Assembly: GCF_003626915.1 (NCBI RefSeq)
Contig: NZ_CP032570.1
Location: 248,001 to 312,000, forward strand
Length of the DNA: 64,000 bases
Reading direction: 5' to 3'
Origin: Tsuneonella amylolytica
GTDB lineage: Bacteria; Pseudomonadota; Alphaproteobacteria; Sphingomonadales; Sphingomonadaceae
Position numbers and translations under genes: made by a program. Position 1 is the first letter of the stretch; the number at the start of each line of letters is the position of its first letter. The notes below the pieces were generated by a model. The model worked only from the letters and a program-made list of their open reading frames with translations, did not search any database and was not told where the DNA came from. Of the stretch, positions 8,631-18,303 are shown in pieces.

Positions 8631-9185
8631 TCAGTCGGAAACGGCGACGAGCTGGCGCATCCGGCCGAGCGCGCAGTTAGCCCCGGCCCGCGAATGGAGC
8701 TTGTCGCGGTCGACGCAGAGCATGCCGTCCTTGCTCCGCTCGACGTAGAAACCGGAATAGAAATCGCGGGCGTTGCACGCCTTTTCGAGGCTGGCCGAGA
8801 TCAGCCGGCGGTCGCGCATGAACAGCAGCAGCCGCCCGCCGGCATCGGGCCGGACCGCGGCGATCCCCGCCACCGGCACGCACTTGCCCATCTTGCGTTC
8901 GGTCAACCGCGGCGGGACCGACATCTGCGGCATTTCGGCGAACATTGCCGGACGCATCGATGAACTCGCCGGCGCGATCCGGATGACGACACGCTGTTCG
9001 ATGCGGACCTGCTGCGCGGCCGGGACGGCGGCGGCGTCGATCGTGTTGAGTGCTTCGCCCTTCGCGGATTCGATCCGCTCCACCCGCGGAAGCAGCGCCG
9101 TATCGGCGTCGGACGACGGCGAAGCCCCGCCGGGAAGCGGGGCCAGCAGCGCGAGCGGCGCCAGGAGGAAGAGCGATGCGTGCAT
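8631..9185 (-). CDS. Exported hypothetical protein with conserved cysteines
   Basis: An unrecognised protein of 184 residues. ATG 9185 is chosen over two upstream TTG codons; it gives a signal peptide (MHASLFLLAPLALLAPLPGGA). The mature protein has four Cys residues (in KMGKCVPV, EKACNARD, GMLCVDRD and GANCALG) that could make two disulfides, in line with a periplasmic location. The C-terminal half reads like a small globular domain (LLLFMRDRRLISASL). No neighbour suggests a function. Confidence 0.7.
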   Translation of the reverse strand: MHASLFLLAPLALLAPLPGGASPSSDADTALLPRVERIESAKGEALNTIDAAAVPAAQQVRIEQRVVIRIAPASSSMRPAMFAEMPQMSVPPRLTERKMGKCVPVAGIAAVRPDAGGRLLLFMRDRRLISASLEKACNARDFYSGFYVERSKDGMLCVDRDKLHSRAGANCALGRMRQLVAVSD

Positions 9186-9280
9186 CAACAAGCGATCCGG
9201 GCTCTGCGCTTAGCCGCCCCGGTTGAATACCGGCTTAATCCCTCGCGCCGGGGCCGCAAGATGTGGCAAGGACACCGCCG

Positions 9281-10729
9281 ATGACCACGCACGATGCATT
9301 CCTGTCCGAAGCCGCCGACCTCCTCGGCCCGCGCGGGCTGACTCGCGATTCCGACCTCCTCGCCCCCTGGCTCACCGACTGGCGCGGCCGGTTCACCGGT
9401 GCGGCGCTGGCGATGGCATCACCCGCCAGCACGGCCGAAGTGGCCGCCTTGGTCAAACTCTGCGGCCGTCACGGGATCCCCGTGGTTCCGCAAGGCGGCA
9501 ACAGCGGCATGTGCGGCGGCGCGACGCCCGACGGCGCGGGCACTGCCCTCCTCCTCTCGCTGCGCCGTATGGACACGATCCGCTCGTTCGATCCGGATGC
9601 GCGCCAGGTCGTCTGCGAGGCGGGCGTGATCCTCCAGACCCTGCACGAAACCGCTGCGACGAAGGACCTGCGCTTCCCCCTCACCCTAGGCGGGAAGGGA
9701 TCGGCCACGATCGGCGGCCTCGTTTCGACCAATGCCGGCGGCACGCAAGTGCTGCGCCACGGGACGATGCGCGCGCAGGTGCTCGGCCTCGAGGCCGTGC
9801 TGGCCGATGGCTCGGTTTTCTCCTCGCTCGTTCCGCTCAAGAAAGACAATCGCGGTTTCGACCTCAAGCAGCTCCTCATCGGATCGGAAGGAACGCTCGG
9901 CATCGTCACCGCCGCGACGCTGCGCCTGCTGCCCGCGATCGCCGACCGTCGCGTGCTATGGGCCGGTGTCGAATCGCTCGAGACGGCACGTGCGCTGCTG
10001 CTCCACGCGCAGGACATGGCCGGCGATGCGCTGGAGGGGTTCGAGGTTCTGGCACAGGACACGCTCGACGACGTGCTGCACCACATGCCGGCGGCGCGTG
10101 CGCCGCTCGGCGGCCGGCATCCCTGGCACGCGTTGATCGAACTCGTCGCGGAAGGGTCAGCGGCCGATCGCCTGCCGGACCTTGCCGAAACTCTCCTCGC
10201 CAGCGCGCTCGAGAAAGGCCTGCTCGAAGATGCGGCGATTGCCGCCAACGAAACACAGGCCGAAGCCTTCTGGGCCTTGCGCGACGCGATCGCCCCGGCG
10301 GAGCGCGAGAAGGGACCGGCGGTCCAGCACGACATTTCGGTCGCGGTCGAACGGATGCCCGCGTTCGTCGCAGAGGCGGTGCCCGCGATCGAGGCCGCAT
10401 GGCCCGGAACCCAGGCGATCGGGTTCGGCCACCTTGGCGACGGGAACATCCACTTTCACGTGATCGCCCCGCCCGGCGTCGATGCGCTCGCATGGCAAAG
10501 CGGCGACGGCAAGGCGATCAGCGAGCAGGTCTACGACATCGTCCATGCGTTCGACGGTTCGATCAGCGCCGAACACGGCATCGGCCAGCTGAAGCGCGAC
10601 ACGCTGGCCCGGCTCGGCGACCCCGCGTCGCTGGCGATGATGCGGGGCGTGAAGGCCGCGCTCGACCCTGCCGGCCTGCTCAACCCCGGCAAACTGGTGC
10701 CGCTTGCGCCTGCCGGGACGAACCCCTAA
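9281..10729 (+). CDS. FAD-binding 2-hydroxyacid dehydrogenase (GlcD/D2HGDH-like)
   Basis: Flavoprotein of the PCMH-type FAD-binding family that oxidises a D-2-hydroxyacid such as D-2-hydroxyglutarate or D-lactate. The N-terminal half carries the FAD-binding motifs PQGGNSGMCGGA, NAGGTQVLRHG and LIGSEGTLGIVTAATLRL; the C-terminal half has the substrate/metal motifs GFGHLGDGNIHFHV and SAEHGIGQLKR. The length (482 aa) fits D2HGDH-like enzymes. ATG 9281 has AAGGA 8 nt upstream, whereas the in-frame GTG 9263 has no good site. The exact substrate cannot be told from sequence. The SapC gene follows 73 bp downstream. Confidence 0.88.
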   Translation: MTTHDAFLSEAADLLGPRGLTRDSDLLAPWLTDWRGRFTGAALAMASPASTAEVAALVKLCGRHGIPVVPQGGNSGMCGGATPDGAGTALLLSLRRMDTIRSFDPDARQVVCEAGVILQTLHETAATKDLRFPLTLGGKGSATIGGLVSTNAGGTQVLRHGTMRAQVLGLEAVLADGSVFSSLVPLKKDNRGFDLKQLLIGSEGTLGIVTAATLRLLPAIADRRVLWAGVESLETARALLLHAQDMAGDALEGFEVLAQDTLDDVLHHMPAARAPLGGRHPWHALIELVAEGSAADRLPDLAETLLASALEKGLLEDAAIAANETQAEAFWALRDAIAPAEREKGPAVQHDISVAVERMPAFVAEAVPAIEAAWPGTQAIGFGHLGDGNIHFHVIAPPGVDALAWQSGDGKAISEQVYDIVHAFDGSISAEHGIGQLKRDTLARLGDPASLAMMRGVKAALDPAGLLNPGKLVPLAPAGTNP

Positions 10730-10802
10730 AGCGCGCGCTTCCCGGCCAGCGGACCATCGCGCCCGCGCGCCACAGACATATCCAGCCCACCGGAGACGCT
10801 CG

Positions 10803-11594
10803 ATGGCGACCGCGCCGCAACCCAGCCTGCCCCTGTTCTATCAGGACCTCATGCCGCTCAACAGCCGCGACCATGCGAAGTGGCATACGAAGTCGATGGA
10901 CGCAATCAAGTGGGCGGCGGGCCACCACGCCATTCCGCTGACGGTCGAGGAATTCATTCCCGCGCAGCGCGATTTTCCCATCGTGTTCAGCTCGGGCGAG
11001 AACACCGTTCCCCTCGCGCTTATGGGTCTCAACGAAGGCGTGAACGTCTTTCTCGACGACGACGGCAAGCCGGTCGGCGAATTCTACCTTCCCGCCTACG
11101 TGCGCCGCTACCCCTACCTCCTCGCCAGGCTCACGCCCGAAGCGGAAGAGCTGTCGCTGTGCTTCGACCCGACGTGCGACGCGCTCGGCGAATTCGAGGA
11201 CGGCAACGCGCTGTTCGATGCCGACGGCAACCCGGCCGAACCGGTGAAGATGGCGCTCGAATTCTGCGACAACTTCGAACAGGCCGGCGCCAAGACCCAG
11301 GCCTTCATCGAGGAAATCCAGAAGCACGACCTGCTGATGGACGGCGAGATCGCCATCACCCGCGACGAAGAGCCCGGGAACCCTTATGTCTACCGCGGCT
11401 TCCGCATGATCAACGAGGAAAAGCTGCGCGGCCTCGACGCCCAGACGATCAAGCAGTGGACCGAGAACGGCATCATGCCGATCCTGTTCGCGCACCTGAT
11501 GTCGCTCGACATGATGCGGGTCATCTTCCAGCGCCAGTTCGAACAGGGCAAGGCGCCGCAGCAGACCCAGCAGGTCGTCGACGCCCCCGCGTGA
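10803..11594 (+). CDS. SapC family protein
   Basis: A 263-residue protein of the SapC family, named after an S-layer-associated gene of Campylobacter but widespread in alphaproteobacteria, where its role is unclear. Family features are the N-terminal FYQDLMPLNSRDH, then FPIVFSSGENTVPLALMGL, the LPAYVRRYPYLL block and a C-terminal IMPILFAHLMSLDMM segment. There is no signal peptide or membrane helix, so it looks cytoplasmic. In this order the neighbourhood (dehydrogenase upstream, small RNA downstream) does not clarify its task. Confidence 0.82.
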   Translation: MATAPQPSLPLFYQDLMPLNSRDHAKWHTKSMDAIKWAAGHHAIPLTVEEFIPAQRDFPIVFSSGENTVPLALMGLNEGVNVFLDDDGKPVGEFYLPAYVRRYPYLLARLTPEAEELSLCFDPTCDALGEFEDGNALFDADGNPAEPVKMALEFCDNFEQAGAKTQAFIEEIQKHDLLMDGEIAITRDEEPGNPYVYRGFRMINEEKLRGLDAQTIKQWTENGIMPILFAHLMSLDMMRVIFQRQFEQGKAPQQTQQVVDAPA

Positions 11595-11667
11595 CCCGAT
11601 CGCCGCCGGGGGCGCGCGCGGCGTACGACACGCGGCGAACCGCCCCTGGCACGCGACCGGACGGGTC

Positions 11668-11696
11668 TTGAAACAGGTTCGGCGAGGGACTACTTT
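11668..11696 (+). promoter_or_regulatory. Sigma70-like promoter of the small RNA
   Basis: TTGAAA (11668-11673), a 17-nt spacer and TACTTT (11691-11696) make a good housekeeping promoter. It predicts transcription from about 11703, towards the conserved small-RNA body and its terminator. Confidence 0.55.
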
Positions 11697-11702
11697 CGCC
11701 TT

Positions 11703-11804
11703 ACCCGGTTCGCGCTTCCCTCATGGCCGGATCGGGTTGGTACACTGCGGTGTACCTCCTCCCTGAACCTTGGCCACCTGGTGCATCGCACCAGGTGGTT
11801 TTTT
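11703..11804 (+). ncRNA. Small trans-acting RNA, probable suhB/MmgR (alpha-r8) type
   Basis: A ~100-nt intergenic transcript unit in the 235 bp between SapC and the convergent amidohydrolase gene. It has its own promoter, a hairpin GGTACAC...GTGTACC near 11737-11757, an exposed CCTCCTCCCTGAACCTTGG stretch (anti-Shine-Dalgarno-like), and a perfect 11-bp intrinsic terminator. This arrangement, and as I remember it the CTCCTCCCTGAACC core, match the alphaproteobacterial suhB/MmgR RNA family, a trans-acting regulator in rhizobia. The family name rests on recall and should be tested with the Rfam suhB model; that an sRNA is encoded here is better supported than its name. Confidence 0.65.
11774..11804 (+). 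terminator. Intrinsic terminator of the small RNA
   Basis: CCACCTGGTGC (11774-11784), loop ATC, GCACCAGGTGG (11788-11798), then TTTTTT. An 11-bp perfect stem with a U-tract is the strongest plus-strand terminator in the window. Confidence 0.9.
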
Positions 11805-11829
11805 CTTGCCTCTCGGGGTTTACCGCCCC

Positions 11830-12789
11830 CTATTCCGCCGCCAGCGGCAGCCTGTCGTTGCCGCGGCGGGCGACCTCTTCCGCCAAGTCGCTTACCAATC
11901 CCGACAGCAGCCGTGCCACCCCGGCGAAACGGCCGCTGGGCTCGGCAAGGCGTGCGTCGAGGTAAGTCGTGCGGCACACTTCGATCTGGAGCGCGTGGAT
12001 ACCCCGCGCCGGCTTGCCGTGCCGGTCGAGCACGTACCCGCCCGCATAGGGCCGGTTGTGCGCCGCCGGTCGGCCGTGCCGCGCGAAATAGTCGATCGCG
12101 GCGGTGGCGATGCTCCTGTCGCAACTGGCGCCGAACCGGTCGCCGATCACGAACCGGCTGCCCGCCCCCTCGTCCGCGGGCCCATCCGCCCCCCCGTCCG
12201 CCCGTGCCTTCAATGGCGGCATCGAATGCAGATCGATCAGCAGCGCAGCGCCCCATCTGTCCCGCAAAGTCTCCAGCGCCCCTGCCAGCGCGGCATGATA
12301 TGGAGTGTGGATCTCATCGATCCGCTTACCGAGATCGGCGGCCGTCAGCCGCCCCTTCCATATCTCGCCCAGCCCCTGCAAACGGCGCGGCACGAGGCCC
12401 AGCCCGCCCCGCGCGCGGCGGTTGGCGAGCGAGTGGCGCGTCCGGGTTCCGGCGGGCGGACCCTCCACCACCATCGACCAGTCCATGTCGTCGGGCGAAC
12501 GGTTGAGATCGATCATGGCGCGCGGGGCGTGCGCCACGAGCAGCGCGGCGCCGGTGGCGGCGGCGACCGCGCGGGCCAGATGATCGACGTGGCGATCTTC
12601 CAGCCGCAGCGCCGCGAACTGCGGATCGCGCATGCGTTCGACGATGGCGGGCGTGTATTCGCGTCCCCCGTGCGGGGCGGCGACGAGAACCGGCAGCGGG
12701 CTTCCTTCGGACTGGAACATGGTGAACGCCGGACTCGCGGTGCCCGGTATCGTCCCGCCCTGATTTGGCGCTTGCAAGACCCCGTCCAT
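11830..12789 (-). CDS. N-formylglutamate amidohydrolase family protein
   Basis: Zn-dependent hydrolase family that removes formate from N-formyl-L-glutamate, the last step of one histidine degradation route, although many members have unknown substrates. Recognisable blocks are PVLVAAPHGGREYTP near the N-terminus, DRHVDHLA, LLVAHAPRAMIDLNR, LLIDLHSMPP and a C-terminal LQIEVCRTTYLD. I chose ATG 12789, which leaves a short GGTIPGTASPAF lead; upstream ATG 12843 and downstream ATG 12720 are also possible. No hut genes are nearby, so a role in histidine use is not shown by context. The cell-cycle regulator gene is divergent with about 100 bp between starts. Confidence 0.8.
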   Translation of the reverse strand: MDGVLQAPNQGGTIPGTASPAFTMFQSEGSPLPVLVAAPHGGREYTPAIVERMRDPQFAALRLEDRHVDHLARAVAAATGAALLVAHAPRAMIDLNRSPDDMDWSMVVEGPPAGTRTRHSLANRRARGGLGLVPRRLQGLGEIWKGRLTAADLGKRIDEIHTPYHAALAGALETLRDRWGAALLIDLHSMPPLKARADGGADGPADEGAGSRFVIGDRFGASCDRSIATAAIDYFARHGRPAAHNRPYAGGYVLDRHGKPARGIHALQIEVCRTTYLDARLAEPSGRFAGVARLLSGLVSDLAEEVARRGNDRLPLAAE

Positions 12790-12885
12790 CAGGACCGGGA
12801 ATACCCGCGTACGGCCGTGTGTCAAAGCTGGCCGATGGTCCATCGCGCCAAAGATTTCTTAATCGCAGCGTGGTAAAGGCGCGTG

Positions 12886-13275
12886 ATGAACACGATGACC
12901 CCGATCCGCATCCTCCTCGCCGAAGACGAGGACGCGATGCGCACCTATCTCGCGCGCGCGCTTGAGAACGCCGGCTACGAAGTGGTCGCGGTCGATCGCG
13001 GCACCGACGCGATTCCGCATCTCGAATCGGACCAGTTCGACCTGCTTTTATCGGACATCGTGATGCCGGAAATGGACGGCATCGAACTCGCCCAGAGGTG
13101 CAACGAACTGTCGCCAGGCACGAAGGTCATGTTCATCACCGGCTTTGCCGCCGTCACGCTGAAGGCCAGCCGCGAACAACCGCGCGCCAAGGTTCTGTCG
13201 AAACCCTTCCACCTCAAGGACCTGGTGCTCGAAGTGGACCGCATGTTCGGGACCGAAGCTGCGGCGAGTATCTGA
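12886..13275 (+). CDS. cpdR: Single-domain response regulator CpdR
   Basis: A stand-alone receiver domain (129 aa). Acidic pocket EDED (13-16), phospho-acceptor Asp in LLLSDIVMPEMDG (D57), switch Thr in FITGFAA and Lys in LSKPFHL are all present, and there is no output domain. In Caulobacter, CpdR phosphorylated through CckA-ChpT controls polar localisation and activation of ClpXP, and so destruction of CtrA and other cell-cycle proteins. ATG 12886 is preceded by AAAGG at good spacing; GTG 12883 and ATG 12895 are alternatives. Its upstream kinase CckA lies elsewhere in this window. Assignment to CpdR rests on size and motif wording. Confidence 0.85.
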   Translation: MNTMTPIRILLAEDEDAMRTYLARALENAGYEVVAVDRGTDAIPHLESDQFDLLLSDIVMPEMDGIELAQRCNELSPGTKVMFITGFAAVTLKASREQPRAKVLSKPFHLKDLVLEVDRMFGTEAAASI

Positions 13276-13330
13276 TCGGCCGCATTGACCACTTGCGGTT
13301 CGCGAAACGGCTCGCTAATGGGCCCGCCTG

Positions 13331-13349
13331 CCCCGGATCACATCCGGGG
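13331..13349. repeat. Short palindromic repeat (REP-like)
   Basis: CCCCGGAT-CAC-ATCCGGGG, a perfect 8-bp palindrome between cpdR and the tRNA gene. Nearly the same unit occurs beside the uvrA 3' end (52339-52357), so it is probably a dispersed element; it might also act as a terminator for cpdR, though no U-tract follows. Confidence 0.6.
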
Positions 13350-13365
13350 GTTCGCTCGATGGTGT

Positions 13366-13440
13366 GGGCGTATAGCTCAGTGGTAGAGCACTATGTTGAC
13401 ATCGTAGGGGTCGCAAGTTCAATCCTTGCTACGCCCACCA
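13366..13440 (+). tRNA. tRNA-Val(GAC)
   Basis: A 75-nt tRNA with the CCA end encoded. Acceptor stem GGGCGTA (13366-13372) pairs with TACGCCC (13430-13436). The D arm is GCTC...GAGC, the anticodon stem CTATG/CGTAG encloses the loop TTGACAT with anticodon GAC (valine), and the T arm is GCAAG-TTCAATC-CTTGC. A strong hairpin follows 13 bp downstream. Confidence 0.97.
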
Positions 13441-13453
13441 TCGAATAAGCCCG

Positions 13454-13480
13454 AAGGCGCCGCGAAAGCGGCGCCTTTCG
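13454..13480 (+). terminator. Terminator after tRNA-Val
   Basis: AAGGCGCCGC (13454-13463), loop GAAA, GCGGCGCCTT (13468-13477), then TCG. A perfect 10-bp stem capped by a stable GNRA tetraloop. Confidence 0.75.
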
Positions 13481-13556
13481 CGTTTGGGGGCCCCACCTTG
13501 CGCCCTCCTGCCGCCGTGCTAGAGCGCGGCCAACCTTTTCAGACAGCAGGACGCAC

Positions 13557-14780
13557 ATGGACAAGATCAAGGTGAAGAACCCCGTCGTCGAGATCGATGG
13601 CGACGAGATGACCCGGATCATCTGGGAATGGATTCGCGAGCGGCTGATCAAGCCCTACCTCGACATCGACCTCCACTACTACGACCTCTCGGTCGAGAAG
13701 CGTGACGAGACCGACGACCAGATCACCGTCGATGCGGCCAACGCCATCAAGCAGCACGGCGTGGGCGTGAAGTGCGCCACGATCACGCCGGACGAGGCGC
13801 GGGTCGAGGAGTTCAGCCTCAAGAAGATGTGGAAGAGCCCCAACGGCACGATCCGCAACATCCTGGGCGGTGTGGTCTTCCGCGAACCGATCGTGATCGA
13901 CAACGTGCCGCGGCTGGTGCCCGGCTGGACCGATCCGATCGTGGTCGGCCGCCACGCCTTCGGCGACCAGTACCGCGCCACCGACACGCTCATCCCCGGC
14001 CCCGGCAAGCTGCGGCTGGTCTTCGACGGCGAGGACGGCACGAAGATCGATCTCGACGTGTTCGATTTCCCCAGCGCCGGGATCGCGATGGCGATGTACA
14101 ACCTCGACGACAGCATCCGCGACTTTGCCCGGGCGAGCTTCAACTACGGGCTCAACCTCGGTTGGCCGGTGTACCTCAGCACCAAGAACACGATCATGAA
14201 AGCCTACGACGGGCGCTTCAAGGATCTGTTCGAAGAGGTCTACAACACCGAGGGCTTCGCCGAGAAGTTCAAGGAAAAGGGCATCCACTACGAGCACCGC
14301 CTGATCGACGACATGGTCGCATCCGCGCTCAAGTGGTCGGGCAAGTTCGTGTGGGCGTGCAAGAACTACGACGGCGACGTGCAGTCCGACGTCGTGGCGC
14401 AGGGCTTCGGTTCGCTCGGCCTGATGACCAGCGTGCTCATGGCGCCCGACGGCAAGACCGTGGAGGCCGAGGCGGCGCACGGTACCGTCACCCGCCACTA
14501 CCGCCAGCACCAGCAGGGCAAGGCGACCAGCACCAACCCGATCGCCAGCATCTTCGCCTGGACCCGCGGCCTCATGTACCGCGGCCAGTTCGACGACACG
14601 CCCGACGTGGTGCGGTTCGCCGAGACGCTGGAGCAGGTCTGCATCCGCACCGTGGAAAGCGGCAAGATGACCAAGGACCTCGCGCTCCTGATCGGCCCGG
14701 AACAGGCTTGGATGACGACCGAGCAGTTCTTCGAGGCGATCGTCGAGAACCTCGAGACGGAAATGGCGAACTGGGGCTGA
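13557..14780 (+). CDS. icd: NADP-dependent isocitrate dehydrogenase
   Basis: Catalyses oxidative decarboxylation of isocitrate to 2-oxoglutarate in the TCA cycle, producing NADPH. The 407-residue protein is of the eukaryote-like (type II, homodimeric) class common in alphaproteobacteria: it starts [20 protein letters not shown], has [13 protein letters not shown] (substrate binding), the metal-binding DDMVA near residue 252, and [12 protein letters not shown] for NADP binding. ATG 13557 follows a purine-rich site. It is a monocistronic unit with its own promoter region after the tRNA terminator and its own terminator downstream. Confidence 0.96.
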   Translation: MDKIKVKNPVVEIDGDEMTRIIWEWIRERLIKPYLDIDLHYYDLSVEKRDETDDQITVDAANAIKQHGVGVKCATITPDEARVEEFSLKKMWKSPNGTIRNILGGVVFREPIVIDNVPRLVPGWTDPIVVGRHAFGDQYRATDTLIPGPGKLRLVFDGEDGTKIDLDVFDFPSAGIAMAMYNLDDSIRDFARASFNYGLNLGWPVYLSTKNTIMKAYDGRFKDLFEEVYNTEGFAEKFKEKGIHYEHRLIDDMVASALKWSGKFVWACKNYDGDVQSDVVAQGFGSLGLMTSVLMAPDGKTVEAEAAHGTVTRHYRQHQQGKATSTNPIASIFAWTRGLMYRGQFDDTPDVVRFAETLEQVCIRTVESGKMTKDLALLIGPEQAWMTTEQFFEAIVENLETEMANWG

Positions 14781-14815
14781 AACCATCGCTCCGCTCGCTC
14801 ATTGACTGAGCATTG

Positions 14816-14850
14816 GGACCGGGTCGGCCTGAGGCTGCACCCGGTCCTTT
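14816..14850 (+). terminator. Terminator after icd
   Basis: GGACCGGGT (14816-14824) pairs with ACCCGGTCC (14839-14847), followed by TTT. A 9-bp perfect stem directly downstream of icd. Confidence 0.75.
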
Positions 14851-14875
14851 CGTATTTGCCGAACCGAGGGATATC

Positions 14876-16533
<1,658 letters not shown>

Positions 16534-16537
<4 letters not shown>

Positions 16538-17955
16538 CGCAGCGCGGCGCGTGCTCGCGTTCCCGGTACGGGCACATGCGGTATCTCGCCGCGCCGGGTT
16601 ACCTTCGACAGCACACCTTCCAGCAGCGGCGTCATCGCACCGAGGCGACGCGCCTTGATCACGACGTCCCACAGGGGCTCGAACTTCTTCCAGCCGGCCT
16701 CGTAGGCGAAATGTTTCAGCGTATGCTTGGCGGTCCGATGGCTCAGCGCCCCACGCGCGATGTTCGTCCAGCCGTAGAAGTCGCGGTAGGCGCGCCGGTA
16801 TCCCGCCTCGAGCGCGGCCGCGGTCAGCCTGGCGGGGCGAAAGACCGCGTGCCGGGTATCGTAGAGGTCCCAGTTCTCGCTCGTGATACGTCCCTGCGCG
16901 GTCAAGTCCCGGTGGAGTTTGGTGCCGGGATAGGGCGTCTGCACATGGAAAGTCGCCGTGGTCACGCCGTGCCGCACCGCCCAGTCGACCGTGCGATCGA
17001 ACACGTCGGGTCCGTCGTCGTCCATCCCGAATACGAAACTGCCGTTGATCATGATACCCAGGTCCGACAGGCGCCGGGTCACGGCTGCATAGTCGCGGGC
17101 GAGGTTCTGTTTCTTGTTGCAACCGCGCAGGTTGTCGGGGCTGAAGGTCTCGAAACCGACGAAAAGACTGCGCAGGCCCGCCTCTGCCGCTTTTTCGATC
17201 AGATCGCCGCGCAGCACGCTGTCGACCGTGGCTGCACCCTGGAACAGCCGGTCCATGCCGCGCATGCCTTCGAACAAGCCCTCGGCGAACCGCCGATCGC
17301 CGAGCAGGTGGTCGTCGAGGAAATAGAGGTGCCTGCCCGGCAGTCTCTCGATCTCGCGCAGGGCCTCGTCCACTTTCTGGGTATAGAAACCCCGGCCGCC
17401 CGCGAAGAACGCATCCTTGTAGCAGAACGAGCAGTGCTGCGGACATCCCCGAGTGACGACGATCGAGTTGGGCACGAGATAGAGATGTCGCTTGATGAGA
17501 TCGCGGCGAACCGCCGGAATGCCTTCGATCGTCCGGCCCCCGTCCGAAATGTACCGCGCGCTGGCATGCCCGGCCCGCCAGTCGCGCAGGAAGCAGGGAA
17601 ACGTCTGTTCGCCCGGCCCCACGAATACGGTGTCGGCATGGCGCGCAGCCTCGTCAGGCAGCGAGGTGACGTGCAGCCCGCCAAGGACGACGTAGCATCC
17701 TTTCGCGCGGTAGTGGTCGGCGATGGCATAGGCCCGGTATGCGTTGGTGATGTAAACCTGGATCACGACCAGATCGGGCTCATCGTCGGTCTGGAGACGC
17801 TCGACATGATCGTCGACGAGTTCGACATCCCAGTCCGGCGGCAGGAACCCGGCCAGCGTGGCCAGCCCGAGCGGCGGGAACAGTGAATACTTGATCGGCC
17901 TGAACAGCGGGCTTTTCGCCTCGGTCAGGGCGGGAAGGATCATCTTAACGTGCAT
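16534..17955 (-). CDS. B12-binding-domain radical SAM protein
   Basis: A 473-residue enzyme with an N-terminal cobalamin-binding-like domain (LVVIQVYITNAYRAY, VVLGGLHVTSLPDEA) and a central radical SAM domain whose CPQHCSFC (~168) supplies the three Cys ligands of the [4Fe-4S] cluster. Further family motifs are HLYFLDDHLLGD and GLRSLFVGFET. Such proteins do methylations or rearrangements in lipid, pigment or natural-product pathways (hopanoid methylases HpnP/HpnR and BchE share this layout). No pathway genes are adjacent, so the substrate is open. It overlaps the convergent GNAT-hydrolase gene by 4 bp. Confidence 0.85.
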
Positions 17956-18303
17956 CGCTCGCTCTCCTGTCGTGGGAGACCATCAATGCCCGGCCGCTCG
18001 GTGAATGGCATGAGTGGGGGCTGAGAGTTCGCTGAAATCGCCGCGTCCTGCCCGCAACAAAACTGCCCTTCCGCGGCTCCATCCCCGGCAAAAGAACAAT
18101 TGGTTTTCCTACCGCCGCCGGTTCGCGCTAGCACCCCGCACGATGATGCCGTTCGCCACCTTTGCCCTGCTCCCTGTCCTGGTCCGGCCCTCGAAAGTGG
18201 AAGGTGACAAAGGCGACGGGCAATTCGGGCGTTTTACGGATGGGATGGGCACCGGCGTGGTTTCGAAAGACATCCCCGGTTCGTGTGACACGGGGCGCGC
18301 GCG
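17956..18303. other. Divergent intergenic region, no gene seen
   Basis: The 348 bp between the divergent radical SAM and antiporter genes hold no reading frame with a credible start and codon use, and no RNA gene that I recognise. It should contain the promoters of both flanking genes; I could not fix their elements. Confidence 0.5.
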
